A stretch of 64,000 bases of DNA, from assembly GCF_001244545.1 (NCBI RefSeq), contig NZ_LN852694.1, forward strand, positions 651,747 through 715,746, in the 5' to 3' direction. The notes beneath the pieces were generated by a model, which was not told where the DNA came from, did no database searches, and worked only from the letters and a program-made list of their open reading frames with translations. The stretch is from Candidatus Stoquefichus sp. SB1 (GTDB lineage: Bacteria > Bacillota_I > Bacilli_A > Erysipelotrichales > Coprobacillaceae). This document shows positions 9,055-16,947 of this stretch, one piece after another (position 1 is the first letter of the stretch; every line of letters starts with the position of its first letter). A program made the position numbers and the translations under genes.

Positions 9055-9082
9055 TTGCATTTTGTTATAAATCTTGTATAAT
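9055..9082 (+). promoter_or_regulatory. proS promoter
   Basis: TTGCAT (9055-9060), 16-bp spacer, TATAAT (9077-9082). The remaining leader is only ~30 bases, too short for a T-box. Confidence 0.75.
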
Positions 9083-9115
9083 AGTAAAGTAAATATGGAG
9101 AAAAGGGGTATATAG

Positions 9116-10555
9116 ATGGCAAATAATAAAGTAAAAAATGATGCAATTACATCAAGAGATGAAGATTTTGCACAATGGTATACAGATGTATGTCGTAAAG
9201 CCGAACTGATGGATTATTCTAGTGTCAAAGGATTCATTATCTATCGACCATATGGATATGCTTTATGGGAAATGATTCAAGCATATATGGATCAGAAATT
9301 TAAAGAAACAGGACATGAAAATGTTTATATGCCGATGTTGATCCCTGAATCATTATTGCAAAAAGAAGCAGACCATGTGGAAGGATTTGCACCTGAATGT
9401 GCAGTCGTTACTAAAGGTGGATTGGATGAACTTGAAGAACATTTAGTTATACGTCCAACATCTGAAACATTATTTTGTGAACATTATGCTAAAATTGTGA
9501 ATTCTTATAGAGATTTACCTAAGTTATATAACCAATGGTGCAGTGTTGTCCGTTGGGAAAAAACAACACGTCCATTTTTAAGAGGATCAGAATTCTTATG
9601 GCAAGAGGGACATACAATTCATGCAACAAAAGAAGAAGCAAAAGAAGAAACTATGAGAATGCTTGGTATTTATGAAAATACTGCTAAAGATTTATTAGCC
9701 ATTCCAATGGTGACTGGTCGTAAAACAGAAAGAGAAAAGTTTGCTGGAGCTGAAGAAACTTATACAATTGAAGCTTTAATGCATGATGGAAAAGCATTAC
9801 AGTCAGGGACATCACATTATTTTGGTGATGGTTTTGCAAAAGCCTTTGGCATTCAATTCTTGGATAAAGATAACAAGCAAAAATATGTATATCAGACATC
9901 TTGGGGTGTTTCTACGAGATTATTAGGGGCTATTATCATGGTTCATGGTGATGATAACGGTTTGGTTTTACCACCAAGAGTTGCGCCAACACAGGTGATG
10001 ATTATCCCTATTCAGCAACAAAAAGAAGGGATTTTAGATAAAGCTTATGAATTAGAAAAACAGCTGAAAGATTCTGGATTAAGAGTGAAAGTCGATGCTA
10101 CAGATAAATCACCAGGATGGAAATTTTCTGAAGCAGAAATGCGTGGAGTTCCACTTCGTTTAGAAATAGGTCCAAGAGATTTAGCAAATGGACAATGTGT
10201 TGTTGCGAAACGTATTAATGGTGAGAAAATAACATTGTCTATTGATGAAAATCTAGCAGAAACTTTAACAAAATTATTAGATGATATTCATGAAGAAATG
10301 TATCAAAAAGCATTAACATTTAGAAATGAACATATTACATCTGTTCAAACATTTGAAGAGTTTAAAGATGTTTTGAATACTAAAGGTGGCTATGTAAAAT
10401 TACCTTGGTGTGGTGATGAAGCGTGTGAAGTGAAGATTAAAGAAGAAACTGCGGCAACATCACGCTGTATTGATACAGAAGCTCATGTTGATGGTGTATG
10501 CCCAATTTGTGGTCAAAAAGCAAAACATATTGTTTATTTTGCAAAAGCTTATTAG
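9116..10555 (+). CDS. proS: Prolyl-tRNA synthetase, archaeal/eukaryotic type
   Basis: A 479-residue class II synthetase that charges tRNA-Pro. Visible are motif 2 ([15 protein letters not shown], about residues 142-156), motif 3 ([17 protein letters not shown], about 263-279), an anticodon-binding domain (about 290-385) and a C-terminal domain with a zinc-type CGDEACE...CPICG set. It lacks the ~180-residue editing insertion of the long bacterial form and belongs to the shorter type shared with archaea and many low-GC Gram-positives. The start is supported by AAAAGGGG about 10 bases upstream. Own promoter, strong terminator; monocistronic. Confidence 0.95.
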   Translation: MANNKVKNDAITSRDEDFAQWYTDVCRKAELMDYSSVKGFIIYRPYGYALWEMIQAYMDQKFKETGHENVYMPMLIPESLLQKEADHVEGFAPECAVVTKGGLDELEEHLVIRPTSETLFCEHYAKIVNSYRDLPKLYNQWCSVVRWEKTTRPFLRGSEFLWQEGHTIHATKEEAKEETMRMLGIYENTAKDLLAIPMVTGRKTEREKFAGAEETYTIEALMHDGKALQSGTSHYFGDGFAKAFGIQFLDKDNKQKYVYQTSWGVSTRLLGAIIMVHGDDNGLVLPPRVAPTQVMIIPIQQQKEGILDKAYELEKQLKDSGLRVKVDATDKSPGWKFSEAEMRGVPLRLEIGPRDLANGQCVVAKRINGEKITLSIDENLAETLTKLLDDIHEEMYQKALTFRNEHITSVQTFEEFKDVLNTKGGYVKLPWCGDEACEVKIKEETAATSRCIDTEAHVDGVCPICGQKAKHIVYFAKAY

Positions 10556-10583
10556 TATGTATCTAACGGATACATACTTTTTT
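10555..10583 (+). terminator. proS intrinsic terminator
   Basis: Perfect 9-bp arms (10555-10563 and 10569-10577), 5-base loop, six T. Confidence 0.9.
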
Positions 10584-10615
10584 CATGAAAAAAGAACTTT
10601 ATATAAAAGTTCTTG
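10584..10615 (-). terminator. Intrinsic terminator of the pentapeptide-repeat gene
   Basis: Arms of about 9-10 bp (10592-10600 and 10605-10614) with a run of six A on the left, which is the T-run of the leftward transcript. Confidence 0.8.
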
Positions 10616-10618
10616 GAA

Positions 10619-11239
10619 TTATTCCTTGATCTTAACTTTTAAAAGATGAATAAGAGAAGCTGCCTGATAAGAATCAATAATAGCTCCTTGAATATCTTGG
10701 GGTGTTGTTATGATGTTATTAAGGTCGCATGAAGATAAATCAATCTGATAAAGCGGGGCATGTTGAAGTTCACATTGGTGGAATGTACATTCTTGAAATG
10801 TTGATTTTTTAAGATTTGTTTCAATAATACTTGCTTGTGTAAAATCACATTGCTGATAATGGGTTTCTTTATTCTTCATAAATGCTAAATTAGCAAATCG
10901 ACATGAACATTCTTTAAAATAGACTTGATCAAACATTGATTCTGAAAAATCGGTTCCCATGAGTTTACAATTGATAAATTGCACACGTCGAAAAAGACAG
11001 GCATAAAATAACATATTTGATAAATCGCAATTTTGAAAGACAACATCTAAAAAATAGGAATCTTCCTCTTTACATTCTTCCATTGTTATACCTTCAAAGA
11101 GACAATTTTTGATTTCGTGATGCGATTGATGAGAATCAAAAATATATTCATTTTCAAAATGTTTAAATTGGATGGTTTCATTATTAATTTCATCTTTTAA
11201 AAATGTTTTTTCGATAAATGAAATATCGGGTTTTTTCAT
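10619..11239 (-). CDS. Pentapeptide-repeat protein
   Basis: About 206 residues with tandem five-residue repeats of the A(D/N)LXX type from about residue 45 to 180, for example CDLSNMLFYACLF, CKLMGTDFSESMF, CDFTQASIIETNLK and CELQHAPLYQIDLSSCDL. These build a right-handed square beta helix. Cysteine is frequent at the central position. Some relatives (Qnr, MfpA) mimic DNA and shield gyrase, but most have no known role and nothing here settles it. I start at the second ATG (11239), 7 bases after AGGTG; the upstream in-frame ATG at 11275 has no binding site. It diverges from the pyridoxal kinase gene. Confidence 0.85.
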   Translation of the reverse strand: MKKPDISFIEKTFLKDEINNETIQFKHFENEYIFDSHQSHHEIKNCLFEGITMEECKEEDSYFLDVVFQNCDLSNMLFYACLFRRVQFINCKLMGTDFSESMFDQVYFKECSCRFANLAFMKNKETHYQQCDFTQASIIETNLKKSTFQECTFHQCELQHAPLYQIDLSSCDLNNIITTPQDIQGAIIDSYQAASLIHLLKVKIKE

Positions 11240-11324
11240 TGCTTTCACCTCGCACTTATCATAACATAAATTCATTCTCTTTTAATCTTTTTTATGCTAA
11301 AATATATAAAAATGAGGTGACATA

Positions 11325-12164
11325 ATGAAAAGACAAAAACGTATTGCGTTAATTAATGATATAACTGGTTTTGGGAGATGTTCGATTGCTTCAATGGCAC
11401 CTATTGTTTCAGCTATGAAGATTCAGGCAGTTCCTATTCCTACTGCTATTCTTTCTACACATACTCAATTTCCGGTTTATTATTTTGATGATTATACGCC
11501 AAGAATGAGCGATTATATTCAAACTTATAAAGATTTAAATTTAGAATTTGATGCGATTGCGACAGGTTTTTTAGGTTCACAAGAACAAGTTGATATTGTG
11601 ATTGACTTTATTAGGTATTTTAAAAAAGAAAATGCTTTTGTTTTGGTTGACCCAGTCATGGGAGATCATGGTAAGCTCTATGCAACATATACACCACAGA
11701 TGTGTCATAAGATGAAAGAATTGGTTCAATATGCTGATCTCATGACCCCTAATTTAACAGAATTAGTGACTTTAGTTGATCAGCCATATCCTGATCATTT
11801 GCCATCATTTGATGAATTGAACCAAATGTGTGAAACACTTGCGAAACAAGGACCAAAACATATTGTTGTGACAGGGATTCCTTTCAACGACAAACAGATC
11901 TTGAATTTTATTTACAATCAGGATGAAGATTATCAAATTGTGATGGTAGATCGGATTGGACAAGATCGTTGTGGTACCGGTGATGTGATTTCAGCAGTTA
12001 TTGCTGGATGTTATTTGAATGGTTATCATTTTTATGAGAGTGTTAAAAAGGCAACTGAATTTGCTTCAAAGTGCATTGCTTATTGTGAGAAAATGCAAGT
12101 GCCTCATTATTATGGGTTATGTTTTGAGGAATATTTATGGGAATTAGGAGTGGATGAATCATGA
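11325..12164 (+). CDS. Pyridoxal/pyridoxamine kinase
   Basis: A 279-residue ribokinase-superfamily enzyme of the PdxY/PdxK group, which phosphorylates B6 vitamers in the salvage route to pyridoxal phosphate. Supporting motifs are the N-terminal LINDITGFGRCSIASMAPI, the nucleotide-loop DPVMGDHGKLY (about residue 109) and the catalytic GTGDVISAVIAG (about 223, with the Asp as base). RBS GAGGTG lies 7 bases before the ATG, and an extended -10 (TGCTAAAAT) lies just upstream. The stop overlaps the next gene by 4 bp (ATGA), so it is the head of an operon with the radical SAM gene. Confidence 0.88.
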   Translation: MKRQKRIALINDITGFGRCSIASMAPIVSAMKIQAVPIPTAILSTHTQFPVYYFDDYTPRMSDYIQTYKDLNLEFDAIATGFLGSQEQVDIVIDFIRYFKKENAFVLVDPVMGDHGKLYATYTPQMCHKMKELVQYADLMTPNLTELVTLVDQPYPDHLPSFDELNQMCETLAKQGPKHIVVTGIPFNDKQILNFIYNQDEDYQIVMVDRIGQDRCGTGDVISAVIAGCYLNGYHFYESVKKATEFASKCIAYCEKMQVPHYYGLCFEEYLWELGVDES

Positions 12165-12802
12165 TATTATATACATTATACGAAAACAGCTATATTGATA
12201 TAGCTCATTTAGAGACGTTGAAAGATGTTCATGTTTATGTGAATTTAACGAATCGTTGCCCATGTGCCTGCACGTTTTGTTTAAGACAAACAAAAGAAAT
12301 GCTGGAATCAAATTCATTATGGTTAGAGCGTGAACCATCAGTTGATGAAGTGATTCAAGAATTTCAAAAATATGATTTAGATGATTTCGCTGAAGTTATT
12401 TTCTGTGGCTTTGGCGAACCTTTAGAAAGAGTCGATGATGTTGTACAGATTGCTGGCATCTTAAAACTTTATCGCCGAGATTTACCTATTCGTATTAATA
12501 CAAACGGTTTAGCGAATTTGATTCATAAAAGAGATATAACACCAGAGTTGAAAGGACGTATTGATACGATTTCTATCAGTTTGAATGCCCCTGATGCTAA
12601 GGAATATTATGAACTTACACGTAGTCGTTTTGGAATTGAATCTTTTCAGGCAATGTTAGATTTTACAGTTTTATCTAAACAATATGTTCCACATGTGGTT
12701 TTGACAGTCGTTGATATTATTGGCTCAGAAAAAATCGCTCAATGTCAGTCGCTATGTGATGAATTGGGTGTGACTTTACGAGTTCGTCCATTTGAAGAAT
12801 AA
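12161..12802 (+). CDS. Radical SAM protein, TatD-linked type
   Basis: A 213-residue radical SAM enzyme. The cluster-binding CX3CX2C sits at about residues 34-41 within NRCPCACTFC, followed by FCGFGEPLERVD, NTNGLANL and SISLNAPDAKEYYE. This is the pattern I associate with the small radical SAM family usually encoded next to, or fused with, TatD-type nucleases; its reaction is unknown. No tatD gene is visible here. Instead it is translationally coupled to a pyridoxal kinase (4-bp overlap) and followed 12 bp later by a phosphatase gene. Confidence 0.8.
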   Translation: MILYTLYENSYIDIAHLETLKDVHVYVNLTNRCPCACTFCLRQTKEMLESNSLWLEREPSVDEVIQEFQKYDLDDFAEVIFCGFGEPLERVDDVVQIAGILKLYRRDLPIRINTNGLANLIHKRDITPELKGRIDTISISLNAPDAKEYYELTRSRFGIESFQAMLDFTVLSKQYVPHVVLTVVDIIGSEKIAQCQSLCDELGVTLRVRPFEE

Positions 12803-12814
12803 GGAGGATGTCAA

Positions 12815-13552
12815 ATGTTATATATGACAAGAGAAGAACGCTTGATTCCATTAGAGAAGATGGTAAATACGAGAGATTTAGGAGGTTATGAAACACAATT
12901 TGGAGCCTATAGTAAAGCTCATAAATATATTCGTGCTTCCTCTCCAGCCAATGCTTCTTTAAAGGATTTAAAAACTTTAAAAGATTATGGTGTGAAAGTT
13001 GTGATTGATTTAAGAAGTGATTTTGAAAAAGAACATCAGGAAAATCCTTTTCAAAATGATCCAGATATTGATTTTTATGAAGTTAATTTATTTGATTCTT
13101 CAACTGCATCTATCGTTCCAGATGAGGTGAAACAATATAAAGACTTAGGTGGTGTTTATATTTATATGTTAGAAGGAATGAAAGATAAGTTTAAAGACAT
13201 TTTTGATATTTTTTTGAAGTATCCTTATGACTGTATTTTATTTCACTGTTCAGCTGGAAAAGATAGAACAGGTATGACGGCAGCTTTATTGTTAGATTTA
13301 ATTGGCTGTCATGAATATGATATTGTAAAGGATTATAGTGAATCTTATGAAAATAATATTGAAATTAATGAAAGCTTAAATGCAATGATGGAAAATGAAG
13401 AAGCCAAGCAATATTTAAAATCTTCACCTCGTTATATGATGGAAGTTCTTGATTATTTAAGAGAACATTATGGGAGTGCAAAGGAGTATTTATTAAAAAT
13501 AGGGCTTCAAAATGATGAAATTGAACAATTAATTGAAAATTTTACAATTTAA
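12815..13552 (+). CDS. Tyrosine/serine protein phosphatase family protein
   Basis: A 245-residue dual-specificity-like phosphatase of the Y_phosphatase3 type. The catalytic P-loop HCSAGKDRTG (C-X5-R, around residues 143-152) is intact, and the N-terminal NTRDLGGY...RASSPANAS segment is typical of the family. It removes phosphate from phosphotyrosine or lipids in relatives. AAGGAGG at 12801-12807 overlaps the end of the preceding gene and sits 7 bases before the ATG, so it is the third gene of the operon. Confidence 0.85.
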   Translation: MLYMTREERLIPLEKMVNTRDLGGYETQFGAYSKAHKYIRASSPANASLKDLKTLKDYGVKVVIDLRSDFEKEHQENPFQNDPDIDFYEVNLFDSSTASIVPDEVKQYKDLGGVYIYMLEGMKDKFKDIFDIFLKYPYDCILFHCSAGKDRTGMTAALLLDLIGCHEYDIVKDYSESYENNIEINESLNAMMENEEAKQYLKSSPRYMMEVLDYLREHYGSAKEYLLKIGLQNDEIEQLIENFTI

Positions 13553-13603
13553 AAAAGAAAAATGCCTTTTATTTGTGTATATAGAAGTAGGAGGTATTTT
13601 TTT

Positions 13604-14035
13604 ATGGAGAAAACATTAACATTAAAACAAAAAGATCGTATTGCAAGAAAAATTTATAAAAGCTATCAAAGGGCACAGTTGGATATTCTTTATCTGAACC
13701 AGCATTATAACTATTATCCACAGGTAGATATGTTTAGGATTAAAGATTCATCAACAATTTATCAAAAAGCAGATTCTAAATTTATTCAGCAGTTAGAAAG
13801 AAAACAGGAGTTAGAAAATTTTGTGGGAATTGTGAACCAGATACATACCCATCTTTCAAGAGAGGCATATTCTTTTATTGAAAATGAATATTTGAATTTT
13901 TATGATGCTTCATGGTGGATGCCTTATTTTTCAAGAGCAAGTTATTATCGAATTAAGCATCGTGCATTAGATGAATTTCTTGAGTGCATTAGTGCATTTT
14001 GGAGCGAAAAAGAATTAGTAAAATTAGTCAAATGA
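13604..14035 (+). CDS. Conserved protein of unknown function, HTH-like C-terminus
   Basis: A 143-residue basic, helical protein. The C-terminal segment with WWMPYFSRASYYRIKHRALDEFLE (about residues 104-127) looks like a DNA-binding helix-turn-helix of the kind found in sigma-like or ArpU-like regulators. It may match the MG284/MPN403 family of small-genome Firmicutes and mollicutes, but that is from memory and uncertain. I start at 13604 because AGGAGG is 8-9 bases upstream; 14 open codons before it lack support. It lies about 50 bp after the phosphatase gene and may be in the same transcript. Confidence 0.6.
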   Translation: MEKTLTLKQKDRIARKIYKSYQRAQLDILYLNQHYNYYPQVDMFRIKDSSTIYQKADSKFIQQLERKQELENFVGIVNQIHTHLSREAYSFIENEYLNFYDASWWMPYFSRASYYRIKHRALDEFLECISAFWSEKELVKLVK

Positions 14036-14039
14036 GTAG

Positions 14040-14068
14040 TTGTCAAGCGAAATGAAATTATGTATAAT
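14040..14068 (+). promoter_or_regulatory. Promoter of the DUF368 gene
   Basis: TTGTCA (14040-14045), 17-bp spacer, TATAAT (14063-14068). Transcription would begin near 14075, which rules out the upstream in-frame ATG at 14060 as the start. Confidence 0.8.
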
Positions 14069-14098
14069 ACCAATATCTTGATAAAAAGGAGAAAATTC

Positions 14099-14938
14099 AT
14101 GATAAAGAATTTAATTGGTGGAATCGCTGTAGGGATAGCGAATGTTATTCCTGGTGTCAGTGGTGGAACTATGATGGTTATTCTAGGAATTTTTAATCAT
14201 ACAATGGAAGCTATTTCAGGAGTATTTCAAAAAGAAAATGATCATCGTAAGGAAGATATATTATTTTTATTTCAAGTATTATTAGGTGCAGCTATTGGAT
14301 TGGTTGGATTTGCAAAGGTTCTAGAATTTTTATTTGATCACTATCCAACACAAACAATGTATTGGTTTATTGGGCTTATTGCTTTTAGTATTCCTTTGTT
14401 TTTAAAGGGAGAAATGAAAGGTGAAAAAATAAAAATAATTCCATTAATTTGTGGTTTAGGGATTATTTTTGGCTTAGAATTCTTAAATCCGGGTGAAGGG
14501 ACAGTGAATGTCAATCCAGCTTTTCCATCTGTTGATATGATGTTATGTTTGACAATGATTGTTGTTGGTATTATTGGTGGTGCAACAATGTTGATGCCTG
14601 GTGTGAGTGGGTCAATGGTATTATTAATTATTGGTCAATATTATTTGTTTAAATCATACTTAGCCAATGTAACATCTTTTCAACTTAATGTTTTGATTCC
14701 ACTTTGTTTTATTGGTATTGGCGTTATTATTGGTATTATTTTGAGTGCAAAAGTATGTGACTATTTTATTAAACGTTATAAAGCTGGTTTTTTAAGTTTT
14801 ATTCTTGGATTAATTATTGCTTCATCTCTTGTTTTGATTCCTTTTGATGCAAGTTATGATTTGATGATGATTGTCACTTCTATAATAGCTCTTGGTTTAG
14901 GTGGGGTTATTGTTTTAGGACTTGGTAAATTACAGTAG
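14099..14938 (+). CDS. DUF368 membrane protein (PopT-like undecaprenyl-phosphate transporter)
   Basis: A 280-residue polytopic membrane protein with the DUF368 hallmarks: GIAVGIANVIPGVSGGTMMVILG at the N-terminus (residues ~7-29) and an internal repeat GGATMLMPGVSGSMVLLIIG (about 159-178). Eight or nine hydrophobic segments are visible. DUF368 proteins have been reported to return undecaprenyl phosphate across the membrane for wall synthesis, so that is the likely role. The start at 14099 follows AAGGAG by 7 bases and lies downstream of the promoter. Confidence 0.85.
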   Translation: MIKNLIGGIAVGIANVIPGVSGGTMMVILGIFNHTMEAISGVFQKENDHRKEDILFLFQVLLGAAIGLVGFAKVLEFLFDHYPTQTMYWFIGLIAFSIPLFLKGEMKGEKIKIIPLICGLGIIFGLEFLNPGEGTVNVNPAFPSVDMMLCLTMIVVGIIGGATMLMPGVSGSMVLLIIGQYYLFKSYLANVTSFQLNVLIPLCFIGIGVIIGIILSAKVCDYFIKRYKAGFLSFILGLIIASSLVLIPFDASYDLMMIVTSIIALGLGGVIVLGLGKLQ

Positions 14939-14955
14939 CAGAAATGCTACTTTTT
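14934..14955 (+). terminator. Intrinsic terminator with GAAA tetraloop
   Basis: Arms AGTAGCA (14934-14940) and TGCTACT (14945-14951), GAAA loop, T-run. Confidence 0.85.
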
Positions 14956-15106
14956 GTATATCTATTCAAATTTGAGGACATAATTTTTATTAGGAACATT
15001 AGCTAATCTTTATTGGCTTTGGATATAAAAAGTATGTTTTATTTCACAAATGATAAGAATAGGTATAGAATAAATACAAATGATTATTCATTTTGGAGGT
15101 TTTAAT

Positions 15107-16156
15107 ATGAATGTAGAAATTATCAATGTAGGAACAGAATTATTATTAGGAGAGATTGTCAATACAAATGCGACTTTATTACAGAAGGTATGCAAAGATT
15201 TAGGTTTTAATGTTTATTTTCAAACTGTTGTAGGTGATAATCCTGAGCGCTTATATGATTGTTTAAAATTAGCCTTTGAAAGAGGTGCTGATTGCGTAAT
15301 GACAACAGGTGGTTTGGGACCAACAACAGATGATTTAACAAAAGAATTATCAGCTCAATATTTAGGCTTAGAAATGGTTTATAATGAAGTTGAGGCACAA
15401 AAGGTTTTACGTAAATGTCAATATTGTACAGGCGTTGAACAGATTCCTGATAATAATTTTAAACAAGCGTTTTATCCTCAAGATGCTTATATATTAGAAA
15501 ATGATATGGGAACTGCAAATGGTTGTGTCATGCATAAAGGTCAAAAGATGATTATAAACTTACCTGGACCACCTAAGGAAATCAGTTATGTTGTAGAACA
15601 TTCACTTATTCCTTATCTTTTACAGTATAAACAAGAAACAATTTATACATATGAATATTTAACAATGTTTATTGGTGAAAGTAAGCTCGATGAGATATTA
15701 CATGATTTGATTAGTGGTCAGCAAGACGTTTCAATAGCTTTATATGCTGGCGAGGAAACGGTTAGAGTGAGATTAGCTGTCAAAGCATCTGATCAAAAAA
15801 GTGCTGATGCTTTGATGAAAGATATACGATTAGAGATTGAAAAAAGAATTAAACCTTTTATTATTTTTGAAAAAGATTTAAAAGAGGCATTATTAAAACA
15901 TATGGTTCCTATTTCAATTCAATATAAAGGTCATTTTCTATTGAAAGACGATTTTTTAAAACCTTATTTATCAGATCATCCAAAAGTAAATATAATTGTT
16001 GAGACAAAACAAAATCCATTGGGTGAAGTGGTTATTTTCCATTTCAATGATTTTGTGTTTGAAGTTCCTACGTTTGTGAAAGCCGACTATTCTTATGGAA
16101 AAGTGGAAGCAAGATTTATAGCTCAATTTTATAAATATTTAATGACAAATCAATAA
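15107..16156 (+). CDS. CinA-like protein lacking the C-terminal amidase domain
   Basis: About 349 residues. The N-terminal MoCF/MoaB-type domain (1-170) is well conserved: GTELLLGEIVNTNATLLQK, TTGGLGPTTDDLTKE and LPGPPKE. A KOW-like middle domain follows (about 180-250; ESKLDEIL, VRVRLAVKA). The last ~100 residues do not resemble the PncC nicotinamide-mononucleotide deamidase domain that ends a full-length CinA (about 415 residues), and no such catalytic serine region is visible. Activity may be limited to the ADP-ribose pyrophosphatase-type N-terminal function. Start chosen at 15107, 7 bases after GGAGG. Confidence 0.82.
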   Translation: MNVEIINVGTELLLGEIVNTNATLLQKVCKDLGFNVYFQTVVGDNPERLYDCLKLAFERGADCVMTTGGLGPTTDDLTKELSAQYLGLEMVYNEVEAQKVLRKCQYCTGVEQIPDNNFKQAFYPQDAYILENDMGTANGCVMHKGQKMIINLPGPPKEISYVVEHSLIPYLLQYKQETIYTYEYLTMFIGESKLDEILHDLISGQQDVSIALYAGEETVRVRLAVKASDQKSADALMKDIRLEIEKRIKPFIIFEKDLKEALLKHMVPISIQYKGHFLLKDDFLKPYLSDHPKVNIIVETKQNPLGEVVIFHFNDFVFEVPTFVKADYSYGKVEARFIAQFYKYLMTNQ

Positions 16157-16181
16157 ATGACATATTTGACAAATGAAGCGG

Positions 16182-16227
16182 TTTCACATAATATTTTTGT
16201 TGAAAATAATCAAAATATTATGTGAAA
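16182..16227. repeat. 16-bp perfect inverted repeat
   Basis: Arms at 16182-16197 and 16212-16227 match perfectly around a 14-base loop. There is no T-run, so an operator or mRNA-stabilising hairpin for the cinA-like gene is as likely as a terminator. It lies just upstream of the promoter at 16240. Confidence 0.75.
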
Positions 16228-16239
16228 TGAGAAAATAAA

Positions 16240-16267
16240 TTGTATTTTTACGATTTCTGTATATAAT
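16240..16267 (+). promoter_or_regulatory. Promoter of the 68-residue protein gene
   Basis: TTGTAT (16240-16245), 16-bp spacer, TATAAT (16262-16267). The leader then holds a TGTACT/AGTACA hairpin (16273-16290) right after the expected start site. Confidence 0.65.
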
Positions 16268-16307
16268 AACAATGTACTTTTTGTAGTACAGAATCGGGGG
16301 ATATGAA

Positions 16308-16514
16308 GTGAAATTTAAAATTGATAATTGTCACTATGATTTAGTGAAAGATCTCTTAGTTAGTCTTGATTCTTTAGTTAAGAATGTAGAAAAAGACTAT
16401 AATGGGACAATTGTGACATTACAAGATGGTAATTCACAAGAAGATTTAATGAAAATTTTAAATCAAGATCCTTTGCATAGATTTTGCGAAAATTCAAATG
16501 TTTATGCACTTTAG
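16308..16514 (+). CDS. Small protein of unknown function (68 residues)
   Basis: Starts with GTG, 6 bases after GGGGGA. The product is acidic, with two cysteines (residues about 8 and 60), a predicted helix around DLVKDLLVSLDSLVKNVEKDY and a C-terminal helix DLMKIL. It has its own promoter, a hairpin leader and a terminator, so it is a self-contained transcription unit and very likely real. I recognise no family and there is no signal peptide or membrane segment. Confidence 0.7.
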   Translation: MKFKIDNCHYDLVKDLLVSLDSLVKNVEKDYNGTIVTLQDGNSQEDLMKILNQDPLHRFCENSNVYAL

Positions 16515-16534
16515 AAGCTACGGCTTCTTTTTTT
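16513..16534 (+). terminator. Intrinsic terminator
   Basis: AGAAGC (16513-16518), TACG loop, GCTTCT (16523-16528), run of seven T. Confidence 0.85.
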
Positions 16535-16701
16535 ATCTATTAATATAAAATATATTTTGATAAATGAAAAGCAAGATATATTTAAGAATGAATAAATATG
16601 GTACTTTTAAAAAGTATTCCTATCTTTTTACTATGTAAGAGTTTACAAATGATAAAAAGATGAAAAACAGTGATAAAAACAACGGAATTTATATTTTTCT
16701 C
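16535..16701. other. Gap without recognisable gene
   Basis: AT-rich spacer between the small-protein terminator and the promoter of the putative small RNA. Only a short GTACTTTT/AAAAAGTA inverted repeat near 16600 stands out. Confidence 0.5.
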
Positions 16702-16729
16702 TTGCGAATTTTATGACTTTATTTATAAT
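16702..16729 (+). promoter_or_regulatory. Promoter of a putative small RNA
   Basis: TTGCGA (16702-16707), 16-bp spacer, TATAAT (16724-16729). No open reading frame of note follows before the terminator at 16936. Confidence 0.65.
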
Positions 16730-16735
16730 GGGAAT

Positions 16736-16936
16736 TGTCCTAAGGGATAAGATGTATGTCATATCATAATATTTCCGACATACATATCAGCAGACAAAAG
16801 TATTCATATAAGTTATACTCACAAAGGTAATCTTTTATTGGAGGCAGCAGTCCAGTAAAAATATAGAGAACAGCAGCTCTATTGATTATCGGTATAAGAA
16901 AAGAGCGAAATTAGGGGTTTCGCTCTTTTCTTATAC
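16736..16936 (+). ncRNA. Putative structured small RNA with CAGCAG loops
   Basis: About 200 bases bounded by a good promoter and a strong hairpin, with no convincing ORF. Four stems are visible: 16752-16760/16777-16785 (9 bp); 16833-16842/16851-16860 (10 bp, one G-U) with loop GGCAGCAG; 16863-16868/16877-16882 (6 bp) with loop AACAGCAG; and the terminal 19-bp hairpin. A third CAGCAG lies single-stranded at 16788-16793. Size and position could suit 6S RNA, but I do not see the 5'-3' closing stem that 6S needs. No Rfam class is recognised, so I leave the function open. Confidence 0.6.
16892..16936. terminator. 19-bp terminator hairpin shared by the small RNA and the LysR gene
   Basis: Perfect arms 16892-16910 and 16918-16936 with loop TTAGGGG. 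It lies between the converging small RNA and LysR gene and can act on both strands. Confidence 0.75.
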
Positions 16937-16947
16937 TCATAAATGAA

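Noticed and set aside
9022-9115. T-box leader for proS
   Set aside because: The leader is under 40 bases after the promoter and has no T-box consensus or specifier hairpin.
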